Position numbers and translations under genes: made by a program. A model generated the notes under the pieces. The model made no database searches. It saw only the letters and a program-made list of their open reading frames with translations, and was not told the DNA's origin. A DNA stretch of 64,000 nucleotides from Humibacillus xanthopallidus (GTDB taxonomy: Bacteria > Actinomycetota > Actinomycetes > Actinomycetales > Dermatophilaceae), in contig NZ_VFPM01000001.1 of NCBI RefSeq assembly GCF_006716675.1, forward strand, positions 620,001 through 684,000. Reading direction: 5' to 3'. Below, piece by piece: positions 1 to 8,947 of the stretch. Position 1 is the stretch's first letter; each line of letters begins with the position of its first letter.

Positions 1-1
1 C

Positions 2-904
2 CCGCACGAGACGATCGGTGCCACCATCGCCAACGGCGTGGCGGCCTTCAGCGGCCGGCCCGTCGAGGTGACCAATGCCGCCGTCGTCGGCGCCGAGTCC
101 CCCGGGCTCGAGAGCCAGCTGGACCGGGCCCTCGCCGAGACTCCCGCTCCTGACGTCGCGCTGCTGCTCATCGGCGCCAACGACGTCACGCACCGCATCG
201 ACCGCTCGGTCGCCGTGCGCCACCTCGAGATGACGGTGCGCCGCCTCCGCGAGAGCGGCGCCGAGGTGGTCGTCGGCACGTGCCCCGACCTCGGTGCCGT
301 CGAGCCGGTGCCCCAGCCGCTGCGCTGGCTCGCGCGCCGGTGGTCACGCGACCTCGCCGCCGCGCAGACCGTCGCGGTCGTCGAGGCCGGTGGCCGAGCC
401 GTCTCGATCGGCGACATGCTCGGCCCCGTCTTCTCCGCCGACCCCAAGACGATGTTCAGCGAGGACCGCTTCCACCCGAGCGCCGCCGGTTACGCCCGCG
501 TCGCGGCCGCCCTGCTGCCGTCGGTCAGTGCCGCCCTCGACCTCTTCGGCGAGCGCACGACCCCGACCCGTCCGAGCCCCCAGCGCGGCGAGGGCATCGG
601 TCCCGTGGCACAGGCGGCCACGCGGGCTGTCGCACACCCCGGCACGGAGGTGGCTCCCGCCGAGATCGCCGGTCAGTCGCGCGGACGCCAGGGCCGGTGG
701 GCCGTGCTGCTCCACCGCATGCGCCCGGCCGTTCCGGTCTCCACGGCCGACCCGCAGCCCGTCTCGCACGGGCCGATCGCCGGCACCGAAACCCCCGCCA
801 CTCCCGCCACCACCGCCGACACTGTCGACACTGTCGACACTGCTCGAGATCCCGGGTCCATCGAGGGGCGTATGCCGTCCCGCGAGGACGCACCGACACG
901 TTGA
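2..904 (+). CDS. SGNH/GDSL-family hydrolase, 5' end outside window
   Basis: The open frame is already running at the first bases of the window, so the N-terminus and the GDS(L) block with the nucleophilic serine are missing. What remains shows the GxND block as GANDVTH (about bases 172-195) and the C-terminal catalytic block as DRFHPSAAGYA, with the expected Asp and His. This is the SGNH esterase/lipase fold; the substrate cannot be told from sequence. After the fold (about base 560) comes a long Pro/Thr/Ala-rich tail of about 110 residues with short TVD repeats encoded by 9-bp repeats near 818-842. The tail looks disordered. The family call is firm and the function is open. Confidence 0.85.
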   Translation, partial: PHETIGATIANGVAAFSGRPVEVTNAAVVGAESPGLESQLDRALAETPAPDVALLLIGANDVTHRIDRSVAVRHLEMTVRRLRESGAEVVVGTCPDLGAVEPVPQPLRWLARRWSRDLAAAQTVAVVEAGGRAVSIGDMLGPVFSADPKTMFSEDRFHPSAAGYARVAAALLPSVSAALDLFGERTTPTRPSPQRGEGIGPVAQAATRAVAHPGTEVAPAEIAGQSRGRQGRWAVLLHRMRPAVPVSTADPQPVSHGPIAGTETPATPATTADTVDTVDTARDPGSIEGRMPSREDAPTR

Positions 905-951
905 GTCCATCGGCGGCTGCGCGGCATACAGCGGCCAAGCGGCATGCAGCA

Positions 952-982
952 GGGGCCGTCCGCCACGACGGCGGACGACCCC
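952..982. terminator. Bidirectional hairpin between convergent genes
   Basis: Two 13-base arms (952-964 and 970-982) pair with one G-T wobble around a 5-base loop. The hairpin lies between the converging SGNH hydrolase and lipoprotein genes, so it probably ends transcription from both sides. There is no clear T-run, which is common for actinobacterial terminators. Confidence 0.6.
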
Positions 983-1007
983 TCGAGGGTGTGGTGCGTG
1001 GCGCGGC

Positions 1008-1763
1008 TCAGGGAAGCGTGATCACCTCGCTGGCGTCGGGCGCCTTGATGCCGAGGTCGGCGTTCCACTGCGAGAAGTCGAGCTGGCCGGGGCTGCCCGT
1101 CGACCCGGTGAAGCGGACGACCTCGGACTTGTCCTTCGAGACGTAGAGCGCGCCCTCGGCCTTGCCCTTCGTGTCGGTGATGACCCAGCAGTCGACGCCG
1201 TTGACGGTTTCCTCTCCCAGGGTCGGGGCGACCTGGGTGGGCGTCACGGCTCCGAAGGCCTTCTCGAGGAACGCCTTGAGGCTGAGGCTCTCGGTCATCG
1301 AGGCGGCCGAGGCCGGTGCCTTGATGAACTTGTCCTTGGCCGCGAGCACCTTGGCCGGGGCGTTCTGCTTCTTCCAGAAGGTCTCGTCGCCCTGGATGTA
1401 GATGCCTTCGGGCACCGAAATGACCCGGGCCTTGCCGTCCCCGGCCATCTCGATCGTGATGTCCGCCGTCTTGCCGTCGCTCGTGCCCTTGAAGTCGATC
1501 GTCGTCTTCTTGCCGTTGTCCTCGACCGTCCCGTTGAAGGCGCCGGAGGTTGCGGCCAGGGCGTTGGTCTTGGCCTTCTCGAGCACCTCGCTGGCCGTGG
1601 GCGCGTCAGCAGCGGCGGTCGTCGTGCTCGTGGCCGACGTGGCCCCGCCGGCCGACCCGGTCGCGCCGGTCGTCGGCGTCTCGGACTTGGAGCAGGCGGC
1701 CGCTCCCAAACTGATGGTGAGCGCGCCGGCGAGCGCGACCACACGCGTGGTCATGGTCTTCAT
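1008..1763 (-). CDS. LprG/LppX-like lipoprotein
   Basis: This is a 251-residue exported lipoprotein. The N-terminus has a short basic stretch, a hydrophobic core and the lipobox LGAAAC with the lipidated cysteine at residue 24. A Thr/Gly/Ala-rich linker (about 25-50) follows. The rest resembles the LppX/LprAFG family, whose mycobacterial members form a hollow half-barrel that carries triacylated lipids to the envelope surface. Recognisable features are the helix TASEVLEKAK followed by alternating strands. The ATG start has a good AGGGGA site a few bases upstream. It is divergent from the thiolase, with about 257 bases between them. Family assignment is by overall pattern, so a related DUF-type lipoprotein is possible. 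Confidence 0.7.
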   Translation of the reverse strand: MKTMTTRVVALAGALTISLGAAACSKSETPTTGATGSAGGATSATSTTTAAADAPTASEVLEKAKTNALAATSGAFNGTVEDNGKKTTIDFKGTSDGKTADITIEMAGDGKARVISVPEGIYIQGDETFWKKQNAPAKVLAAKDKFIKAPASAASMTESLSLKAFLEKAFGAVTPTQVAPTLGEETVNGVDCWVITDTKGKAEGALYVSKDKSEVVRFTGSTGSPGQLDFSQWNADLGIKAPDASEVITLP

Positions 1764-1954
1764 GGGATCCCCTGATGGTCTGGGCGGGCCGCGATGGGCG
1801 GCGGAGTGCTCACCGGAGCGGTCGGTGCCGCTCGGCTGAGCCGAGACTGGCCCCCGCGCAACGGGTCAGATCCACCTTAGCGGGCGCCGACGAGACGAAG
1901 CCCACGGCGACCGCCCTGTCGCACAGCCGCTCGGACGTCCTACCATCGTCAGAA

Positions 1955-1970
1955 CTGAGCAAGCGCTTAG
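1955..1970. promoter_or_regulatory. Candidate TetR-type operator upstream of thiolase
   Basis: CTGAGCAAGCGCTTAG centres on the perfect palindrome AAGCGCTT and lies about 50 bases before the thiolase start. It differs at one position from the published KstR2 motif AnCAAGnnCTTGnT. Other TetR regulators of beta-oxidation use similar sites, so the regulator is not identified. No such regulator lies beside it in the window. Confidence 0.45.
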
Positions 1971-2020
1971 TCGCCCGTCGCACCGCTGCGCGGGCTGCCG
2001 ACGCAGTGCAGGAGAACCCC

Positions 2021-3244
<1,224 letters not shown>

Positions 3245-3256
3245 CCCCCAGCACCG

Positions 3257-3305
3257 ATCGAAAGAGCGATCCGTCGGCATGATGCCGACGGATCGCTCTT
3301 TCGAT
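3257..3305. repeat. Palindromic intergenic element, complete copy
   Basis: Perfect 24-base arms (3257-3280 and 3282-3305) surround one central base. The outer ends read ATCGAAAGAGC, and the inner part continues gatccgtcggcat. The same ends recur near 35.2-35.3 kb and 37.2-37.3 kb. It sits just past the thiolase stop, so it can also act as a terminator between the converging genes. Confidence 0.8.
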
Positions 3306-3312
3306 TCTCGGG

Positions 3313-3332
3313 CGACGAAGTGCGCTTTCGAT
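3313..3332 (-). repeat. Decayed single arm of the palindromic element
   Basis: CGACGAAGTGCGCTTTCGAT matches the right arm of the element family (CGACGAACTGCTCTTTCGAT) at 18 of 20 bases. It lies 7 bases after the complete copy and has no adjacent partner in hairpin orientation. Confidence 0.6.
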
Positions 3333-3387
3333 CGGACCAAGGGGGCGCGTCCCACGCGGCCAGTCGGGGGCGCATCGCACGCGGCCG

Positions 3388-3407
3388 ATCGACAGAGCAG
3401 TTCGTCG
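3388..3407 (+). repeat. Single left arm of the palindromic element
   Basis: ATCGACAGAGCAGTTCGTCG matches the left arm of the family with one difference (C for A at position 6). It ends 10 bases before the stop of the next minus-strand gene. Confidence 0.65.
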
Positions 3408-3417
3408 GGGTCAGCGG

Positions 3418-3732
3418 TCACAGGGCCCGGCGTATGCCGGCCAGCTCCTCCGCGACCGGGGCCGGGTCGGCGCCGGGCTGGGCCCGGAAGAGGTCGTGGA
3501 CCATGACGGTCAGCTGGTCCATGACCGCAGCAGGTCCGAGGTCGGGCACCTGCCGGGCCGCCGCCCCATGGGACGCGGTCACGCGGTCGGCGAGCGACTG
3601 GACGAGGACCCGGACGGACGGCATACGCGAGAGCGCGCGGTCGAGCGGCAGCTGGTGCCACCGCTCGACCACGCGCTTCAGCTCGTCGGACACCTCGTGC
3701 GGGATCGGCGAACCCACGCTCGACGGCGTCAC
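3418..3732 (-). CDS. Small conserved-looking hypothetical protein
   Basis: A reading frame of about 104 residues that begins 8 bases after the stop of the BI-1 gene on the same strand, so the two are probably co-transcribed. I placed the start at the GTG at 3732 (MTPSSVGSPIPHEV); a second GTG lies 15 bases on. The product looks helical and amphipathic, with HEVSDELKRVVERWHQL near the start and AVMDQLTVMVHDLFRA near the end. It has no signal peptide or membrane segment. I do not recognise the family. The amino-acid composition looks like a real protein rather than a shadow. Confidence 0.55.
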   Translation of the reverse strand: MTPSSVGSPIPHEVSDELKRVVERWHQLPLDRALSRMPSVRVLVQSLADRVTASHGAAARQVPDLGPAAVMDQLTVMVHDLFRAQPGADPAPVAEELAGIRRAL

Positions 3733-3739
3733 GAGGGTG

Positions 3740-4624
3740 TCAGTCGCGCAGTCGCGCGAAGAGACGGACGAACTCGATGTAGAGCCAGACGATCGAGACG
3801 ATGAGGCCGTGGGCGAGCAGCCACGAGTACTTCTTCGGCGCGCCCACCTGCACGGCGTGGTCGATCGAGTCGAAGTCGATGGCGAGCGAGTAGGACGCGA
3901 GACCGACGCCGAGGATCGACAGGCCGATGCCGAGCGCACCGCTCTCGCCGAAGCCCCAGCCGCTGATGACGCCCGTCCAGAGCAGGACGACCTGCAGCAG
4001 CGAGAAGAGGGCGTAGCCGACGATCGCGAAGAAGAACATCCGGCGGGTCTTGGCGTTGACCTTGACGAAGCCGGTGGCGTAGCCGATGTACATCGCGACG
4101 AAGACACAGAGCGTCGCGAGGACGGCCATCTGCACGACGCCTTCGTACTGCGGGATGGAGTTGATGTACTGGCTGAAGGCGCCGAGGAAGGCGCCCTGCA
4201 GCACGGCGTAGACCATGATGAGCGGGACGGAGACCTTCTTCATGAAGGCGATGCCGAGCCCGATGACGAGCGTGCCGATCATGCCGCCCATCCAGAAGAG
4301 CAGCGTCATGCTCGGGTTGGCCGCAGTCCACGCCCACGAGGCGCCGGCGACAACGACCGTGACGACGAACAGCGCCGCGCTCTTGATGATGATGTCGTCG
4401 ACGGTGACGCGACCGGTGTCGGCCGGGCCGGCCGCCTGCCGCGCGTACATGTCATTGAGCTGCTGCGCCGTCATCGCGTCCTGGGTCGCGTAGCCCGTCG
4501 TCGCAGCCTGCGTGCCCTGCTGCGCCGGCTGCTGCGGACTCCCCTGGGGCGCGCCGAAGCCGGCGTAGCGCTCCTTCTCGATCTGCTTGTTGAGCCGGTC
4601 GAAGACCGGGTTTCCACCTGCCAT
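3740..4624 (-). CDS. Bax inhibitor-1/YccA family membrane protein
   Basis: A 294-residue multi-pass membrane protein of the BI-1/YccA type. The first 80 or so residues are soluble and rich in Gln, Ala and Gly. They are followed by seven hydrophobic segments, including LFVVTVVVAGASWAW, LLFWMGGMIGTLVIGLGI, VVQMAVLATLCVFVAMYIGY and LLAHGLIVSIVWLYIEFVRL. The family pattern of an acidic turn before the last helix is visible as AIDFDSIDHAVQVGAPKKYSW. Family members are pH-sensitive calcium leak channels or modulators of membrane proteases; which applies here is unknown. The ATG is preceded by AGGAGCGCAC on the coding strand. A small unknown gene follows directly. Confidence 0.88.
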   Translation of the reverse strand: MAGGNPVFDRLNKQIEKERYAGFGAPQGSPQQPAQQGTQAATTGYATQDAMTAQQLNDMYARQAAGPADTGRVTVDDIIIKSAALFVVTVVVAGASWAWTAANPSMTLLFWMGGMIGTLVIGLGIAFMKKVSVPLIMVYAVLQGAFLGAFSQYINSIPQYEGVVQMAVLATLCVFVAMYIGYATGFVKVNAKTRRMFFFAIVGYALFSLLQVVLLWTGVISGWGFGESGALGIGLSILGVGLASYSLAIDFDSIDHAVQVGAPKKYSWLLAHGLIVSIVWLYIEFVRLFARLRD

Positions 4625-4839
4625 GTGAGTGCGCTCCTAAAAGCACTGGGTGCCACGACCCGCTCCTGGGCGCGGCGACTGTCCCCAAGCGTAAGCGAAC
4701 GCACCCCCACGAAAGGTTCCCCGCCCGGGCGGGCGGGGCGGGTGAGACGAGATCGTGACGCACCGGTCGTATGCCGCTCGCACCCCGCGCGTCGGCGCAC
4801 CGGGCAGCGGCGCGGGGGACGGCGGCATACTGGGGCGGC

Positions 4840-4914
4840 GCCCCCGTGGCCCAACTGGCAGAGGCAGGCGACTTAAAATCGCCAACGGTGAGGGTTCGAG
4901 TCCCTCCGGGGGTA
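4840..4914 (+). tRNA. tRNA-Leu(TAA) with short variable loop
   Basis: A 75-base cloverleaf: acceptor GCCCCCG/CGGGGGT with G1-T72 wobble and discriminator A, D-arm GCCC...AGGC, anticodon arm GGCGA-CTTAAAA-TCGCC with anticodon TAA, a variable loop of six bases (AACGGT), and T-arm GAGGG-TTCGAGT-CCCTC. CCA is not encoded. The anticodon reads UUA (Leu), yet leucine tRNAs normally have a long class II variable arm, which is absent here. The flanks (4625-4839 and 4915-5151) hold no gene that I can see. Confidence 0.85.
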
Positions 4915-5151
4915 CATAGTGGTCGGATGCGGGCGTCGCGCCGTGTGATCTGCAGCACGATCCGGTCACAGACCGCCCACGCCACGAGCCAGATGCACAT
5001 CCTCGCGCGTGCGGGGGCATAGACTAGAACAGCATTCAGGGTCCAGGGGCGGTTTCATCGCGGTCACTTTTCGGACCACCAGCCACGCGCACAACGGCGA
5101 GCCACGGCGAGAAGAAGAAGAGCAGCGACGATACGCAACGAGGAGTCGAGA

Positions 5152-6717
5152 GTGCTGGAACAACGTGTCGTGGGCACGCCCCCGACGGTTCCGGCGCGTC
5201 CCGAGGCGGTCAGGCTGGCCGTGCTCCACTGGTTCGCGCGACTCGTCGCCGCCCTGCACCGTGCGTGGGCCGACCCGATGGTCCGCCGCGGCACGCTCGG
5301 CATGGGTCTCGTCAGCGCCGGCTCGCTGACGCCGGCCTTCCTGCCGCCCAAGGCCCCCATCATCTCGCAGCTCCACCTCGAGTGGCTGGGCGAGGGCGTC
5401 GGCCGCTTCGCGGCGACCGTGCTCATCATCGCCGGTCTCGCCCTGCTCGTCGACGCCTGGCTGCGGATGCGCCCGCGCGACGGCCGCCGCGTCCCGAGCC
5501 TCACGTGGGTCTTCTGGAGCCTTCCGGTCCTGCTCGCTCCCCCGCTCTTCAGCCGCGACGCCTACAGCTACGCCGCGCAGGGGCTCATCGTCCAGCGCGG
5601 GCTCGACCCCTACGCCTACGGCCCCTACTGGGTCCCCGGTCAGTACGCCGACCAGGTCGACCCGATGTGGTTGCTGACGCCCGCCCCCTACGGTCCGCTC
5701 GCGCTCCAGGTGCAGCACTTCATCGTCGCGATCACGGGAGACAACGCCTACCTCGCGGCCGTGCTGATGCGCCTGCCGGCCGTGGCTGCCGTCGCCCTCC
5801 TCGCGTGGACGCTGCCGCGCCTCGCCAAGCGCTTCGGCGTCAGCCCGTCGCACGCCCTGTGGCTCGCGGTGCTCAACCCGCTCGTCATCATGCACTTCGT
5901 CGGTGGCGCGCACGGCGACGCCGTCATGGTCGCGCTCGTCACTCTCGCGCTCTACGTCGCCAGCCTCGGCCGGTTCTGGGTCGGCGCCGCGCTCATCGCT
6001 GCCGCCGCGAGCTACAAGCAGACCGGTGCGCTGGCCCTGGTCGGCGTCATCGGGATGGCGATGCAGGCCGACGGCACCGCCGGCCTGGGCGCGTCGGCCC
6101 GGCTCCGCTCCCTCATCCGTCACGGCGTCACCCTGACCCTCGTCACCGTCGCCTCCTTCACCGCGATCACCGTGCTCACCGGGCTCGGCTGGGGCTGGAC
6201 CTCCAACCTCTCGGTCCCCGCGAGCCTCCGCTCGTTGATCGCCCCGCCGACCTTCGTCGGTGCGTCGATCGAGTGGTTCATGAACCTCGCCGGTATGCCG
6301 CTCGCGACCGCCGCGGCCGCCGTGCCGATCGCGCAGAGCATCGGCCTGCTCGTGGGCCTCGTGTCGATCAGCGTCATCGTCTGGCGGGTCGCCCCCCGCA
6401 AGCCGGTGGTGGCCGCTGCCGGCGCGCTGCTCGTGCTCGTCGCCTCTGGGCCTGTCATCCACCCGTGGTACCTCCTGTGGGGCGGCGTCCTTCTCGGGGC
6501 CGTGCGCCTCTCGGAGCGAGCCATCCGGGCCGTCATCTTCGTGACACTCTTCTTCGTCACCTACGGTGCGGTCGATGCCACCGTCTCCAACGGCACGTGG
6601 GCGCTGGGCCTCTCCGCCGCCGTGTGGATGATCGGCCGGTTCGTCGTCTCGCGCCGACGCACGGGCGATGCCCTGCCGGAGCGGGCCCTGCAGCCCGTCG
6701 GCGTCCCCGCAGCCTGA
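5152..6717 (+). CDS. Polyprenol-phosphomannose-dependent mannosyltransferase, MptB-like
   Basis: A 521-residue integral membrane protein with about 12 hydrophobic helices. It resembles the MptB group of alpha-1,6-mannosyltransferases, GT-C enzymes that take mannose from a polyprenyl phosphate donor outside the membrane and extend lipomannan or similar polymers. The first outer loop after helix 2-3 has FSRDAYSYAAQG, whose Asp is the likely GT-C catalytic residue, followed by the conserved DPYAYGPYWVPG. Another marker is NPLVIMHFVGGAHGDAVMV in mid-protein. The GTG start has a good GAGGAGTCGAGA site. The gene stands alone between the tRNA and the SHOCT gene. The exact polymer is not known, and PimE-like relatives are the main alternative. 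Confidence 0.8.
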   Translation: MLEQRVVGTPPTVPARPEAVRLAVLHWFARLVAALHRAWADPMVRRGTLGMGLVSAGSLTPAFLPPKAPIISQLHLEWLGEGVGRFAATVLIIAGLALLVDAWLRMRPRDGRRVPSLTWVFWSLPVLLAPPLFSRDAYSYAAQGLIVQRGLDPYAYGPYWVPGQYADQVDPMWLLTPAPYGPLALQVQHFIVAITGDNAYLAAVLMRLPAVAAVALLAWTLPRLAKRFGVSPSHALWLAVLNPLVIMHFVGGAHGDAVMVALVTLALYVASLGRFWVGAALIAAAASYKQTGALALVGVIGMAMQADGTAGLGASARLRSLIRHGVTLTLVTVASFTAITVLTGLGWGWTSNLSVPASLRSLIAPPTFVGASIEWFMNLAGMPLATAAAAVPIAQSIGLLVGLVSISVIVWRVAPRKPVVAAAGALLVLVASGPVIHPWYLLWGGVLLGAVRLSERAIRAVIFVTLFFVTYGAVDATVSNGTWALGLSAAVWMIGRFVVSRRRTGDALPERALQPVGVPAA

Positions 6718-6869
6718 CCGCGGCCCTCGGCGTTCCCCACGCTGACGAGGACCGTCGCCAGGTGCTGGAATCTCACCCGACGAGGGTGATGATGCGGACA
6801 CGCCGCGCTTCCTAGCCTTGGAGCAAGAGGCTCCGACCGGGAGTCCTCACCCCCATAAAGAGGTGCTTC

Positions 6870-7247
6870 GTGAATTTCTGGCAGTTCTTCTGGCTCCTCG
6901 TGTGGAGCTTCTTCTTCGTCGCCTTCCTGATGGCGCTCTTCCAGATCGTCGTCGACCTCTTCCGCGACCACGAGCTCAGCGGCTGGTGGAAGGCTCTCTG
7001 GCTCATCTTCCTGCTCTTCCTGCCCGTGATCGGGGCACTCGTCTACCTCATCGCGCGCGGCAGCGGCATGGCCAAGCGCCAGATGCGTGACGCCACCGAG
7101 GCCAAGCAGGCAACCGACGCGTACATCCAGTCCGTCGCCGGTCAGAGCAGCCCGGCCGAGCAGATCGCCAAGGCAAAGGGGCTGCTCGACAGCGGTGCCA
7201 TCTCGCAGGCTGAGTTCGACGCCCTCAAGGCCAAGGCTCTCGCCTGA
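6870..7247 (+). CDS. PLDc_N/SHOCT-domain membrane protein
   Basis: A 125-residue protein with two membrane helices at the N-terminus (about 5-28 and 40-63). They form a phospholipase D-nuclease N-terminal type anchor, recognisable in the VIGALVYLIARG motif. A charged linker leads to a SHOCT domain at the C-terminus (about 94-124), AEQIAKAKGLLDSGAISQAE followed by FDALKAKALA. SHOCT is a short helical hairpin of unknown role, often at the end of oligomeric or membrane proteins. The GTG start follows an AAAGAGG site. There is no clear partner gene. The domain calls are good and the function is unknown. Confidence 0.8.
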   Translation: MNFWQFFWLLVWSFFFVAFLMALFQIVVDLFRDHELSGWWKALWLIFLLFLPVIGALVYLIARGSGMAKRQMRDATEAKQATDAYIQSVAGQSSPAEQIAKAKGLLDSGAISQAEFDALKAKALA

Positions 7248-7291
7248 CCGACCCCCGCAGCTGGCCGAGCGGCCGGAGCGACACCTGACCA

Positions 7292-7329
7292 GGCCGGAGG
7301 CGGCCGGGTCGAGGTGGCCGCCTCCGGCC
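7292..7329. terminator. Hairpin between SHOCT gene and ppx
   Basis: Perfect 14-base arms GGCCGGAGGCGGCC (7292-7305) and its complement (7316-7329) with a 10-base loop, lying between two converging genes. It probably serves both. Confidence 0.7.
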
Positions 7330-7413
7330 GCTCGTCCGTGCTGGGGTCAGTGAAGGTCCGGGCGGACGTCCGGCGGAGGCCCGTCGATGGGTGCGCCTGC
7401 GCCCGAGCCCAGC

Positions 7414-8385
7414 TCAGCGGGAGATCTGGCTGAGGGCGATGCCGTCGAGGATGTCGTGCTCGGAGGTGACGATCTCGGTGATGCCACTGCGCAGGACCAC
7501 GCGCTCGACGACCCGACGCCACACAAGCCCCCCGGCGCCGATGACGTCGACGCGCCCCGGGTGCAGGTACGGCAGGGCGGCACGGTCGGCCCGTGACATC
7601 GACAACAGGTCGCTCGATGCCGCGATCATCGCCTCGGGGCTCGACCGCGTGAGGTGGACGCGCTCGGCCGAGTAGGCCGGCAGACGAAGCAGGTGCGCGG
7701 TGATCGTCGTGACGCTGCCCGCCAACCCGACGAGGGTCGCGACGCCGTCGAACGGCACCGCCTGCTCGGCCAGGTCGATGGCTGCATCGACGTCTGCCGT
7801 GGCGGCCTCGATCTCGCTCGCCGTCGGCGGGTCGCTCGCGAGGTGTCGCTCCGTCAGGCGCACACAGCCGATGTCGACCGACCGCGATGCCTCGACGTGG
7901 TCGGTGCCTCGCACGAACTCCGTCGACCCCCCACCGAGGTCGACGACGAGGTAGGGCCCGGGCACGCCGAGGGCCGCGAGACCCCCGGTCGCGCCGGAGA
8001 ACGAGAGGGACGCCTCCTCCTGGCCGCTCACGACCTCGGGCGCGACATCGGCACCGAAGTCCTCGTGGAAGGCCGTGCGCACGCCCGAGATGAACTCCCC
8101 GGCGTTGCGCGCGTCGCGGGAGGCGGAGGTGGCCACGAAGCGGACCCGATCCGCGCCGAGCTCACGGCACGTCACGGCATACTCCCGCGCGACGCGCAGG
8201 GTGCGCTCCATGGACTCGGGCGCGATCGAGCCGGTGCGGTCGACGCCGTGCCCCAGCCGCACGATCTCCATCCGCCGGTGGAGGTCGACGAGCGAGCCGG
8301 TGACGGGGTCGATGTCGGCGACGAGGAGGCGGATCGAGTTGGTGCCGCAGTCGATCGCGCCGACGCGGACGGACTCGTCAGCCAT
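7414..8385 (-). CDS. Ppx/GppA-family exopolyphosphatase
   Basis: A 323-residue member of the sugar kinase/Hsp70-fold phosphatases that cut terminal phosphate from polyphosphate or pppGpp. The N-terminal phosphate-binding block is AIDCGTNSIRLLVADID and the second is VVDLGGGSTEFV in mid-protein. It is a short one-module form like mycobacterial Ppx1/Ppx2, lacking the C-terminal HD domain of E. coli Ppx. The ATG start overlaps the end of the DUF501 gene by 8 bases, so it is last in the minus-strand operon eno-ftsB-DUF501-ppx. In M. tuberculosis the same order is Rv1023-Rv1026. The symbol is left blank because the polyP or pppGpp preference is not visible. Confidence 0.88.
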   Translation of the reverse strand: MADESVRVGAIDCGTNSIRLLVADIDPVTGSLVDLHRRMEIVRLGHGVDRTGSIAPESMERTLRVAREYAVTCRELGADRVRFVATSASRDARNAGEFISGVRTAFHEDFGADVAPEVVSGQEEASLSFSGATGGLAALGVPGPYLVVDLGGGSTEFVRGTDHVEASRSVDIGCVRLTERHLASDPPTASEIEAATADVDAAIDLAEQAVPFDGVATLVGLAGSVTTITAHLLRLPAYSAERVHLTRSSPEAMIAASSDLLSMSRADRAALPYLHPGRVDVIGAGGLVWRRVVERVVLRSGITEIVTSEHDILDGIALSQISR

Positions 8386-8947
8386 GGGCGTCCTCGGTGT
8401 CGGGGTGGGCGAGCTCGGCGTCCTCTGCGGCGTGGATCGCGGCGCACGACGTCGGCGTCCACCAGTCGTCGAGCATGGCGAGCGCCTCGTCGCCGAGGGG
8501 GTTGACGCCCGACCCGGCCGCGAGCGAGTGCGCGACGAGCACGTGGAGGCACTTGACCCGGGTCGGCATGCCGCCGGCCGACACCCCGTCGATCTCGGGG
8601 ACGTCGCCGAGCTCGGCGCGGCTCGACAGGTAGTGCTCGTGGGCCGCGCGGTAGGCAGCGGCGAGGTCGGCGTCCTGCCCGAGGCGCGCGGTCATCTCGC
8701 GCATGACTCCGGCGGTCTCGAGGGTGCTGACCGCCCCGGTCAGGCGCGGGCAGGTCGCGTAGTAGGTCGTCGGGAAGGGTGTGCCGTCGGGCAGCCGGGG
8801 CTCGGTGCGCAGCACGTCGGGCTCGCCGCACGGGCAGCGGTGCGCCACCTCGGCGACGCCGCGCGGTGGCCGTCCGAGCTGGCGGCGCACGGCCTCGAGG
8901 TCGTGCTCCTCGACCGGCGGACGGCTCTGGGTCTCGTCGGTGCTCAT
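8378..8947 (-). CDS. DUF501 family protein
   Basis: A 189-residue protein conserved across Actinobacteria between the FtsB-like and ppx genes. It matches the DUF501 pattern by its position and by the cysteine/histidine-rich segments EVAHRCPCGEPDVL and YYATCPRLTGAVSTLE, then MPTRVKCLHVLVAHSLA and NPLGDEALAML. The Cys pairs suggest a metal-binding or redox fold, but that is inference. Its ATG overlaps the FtsB-like stop as ATGA (8944-8947), a sign of translational coupling, so I prefer it to a longer reading from 9016. The function is unknown. Confidence 0.85.
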   Translation of the reverse strand: MSTDETQSRPPVEEHDLEAVRRQLGRPPRGVAEVAHRCPCGEPDVLRTEPRLPDGTPFPTTYYATCPRLTGAVSTLETAGVMREMTARLGQDADLAAAYRAAHEHYLSSRAELGDVPEIDGVSAGGMPTRVKCLHVLVAHSLAAGSGVNPLGDEALAMLDDWWTPTSCAAIHAAEDAELAHPDTEDAHG

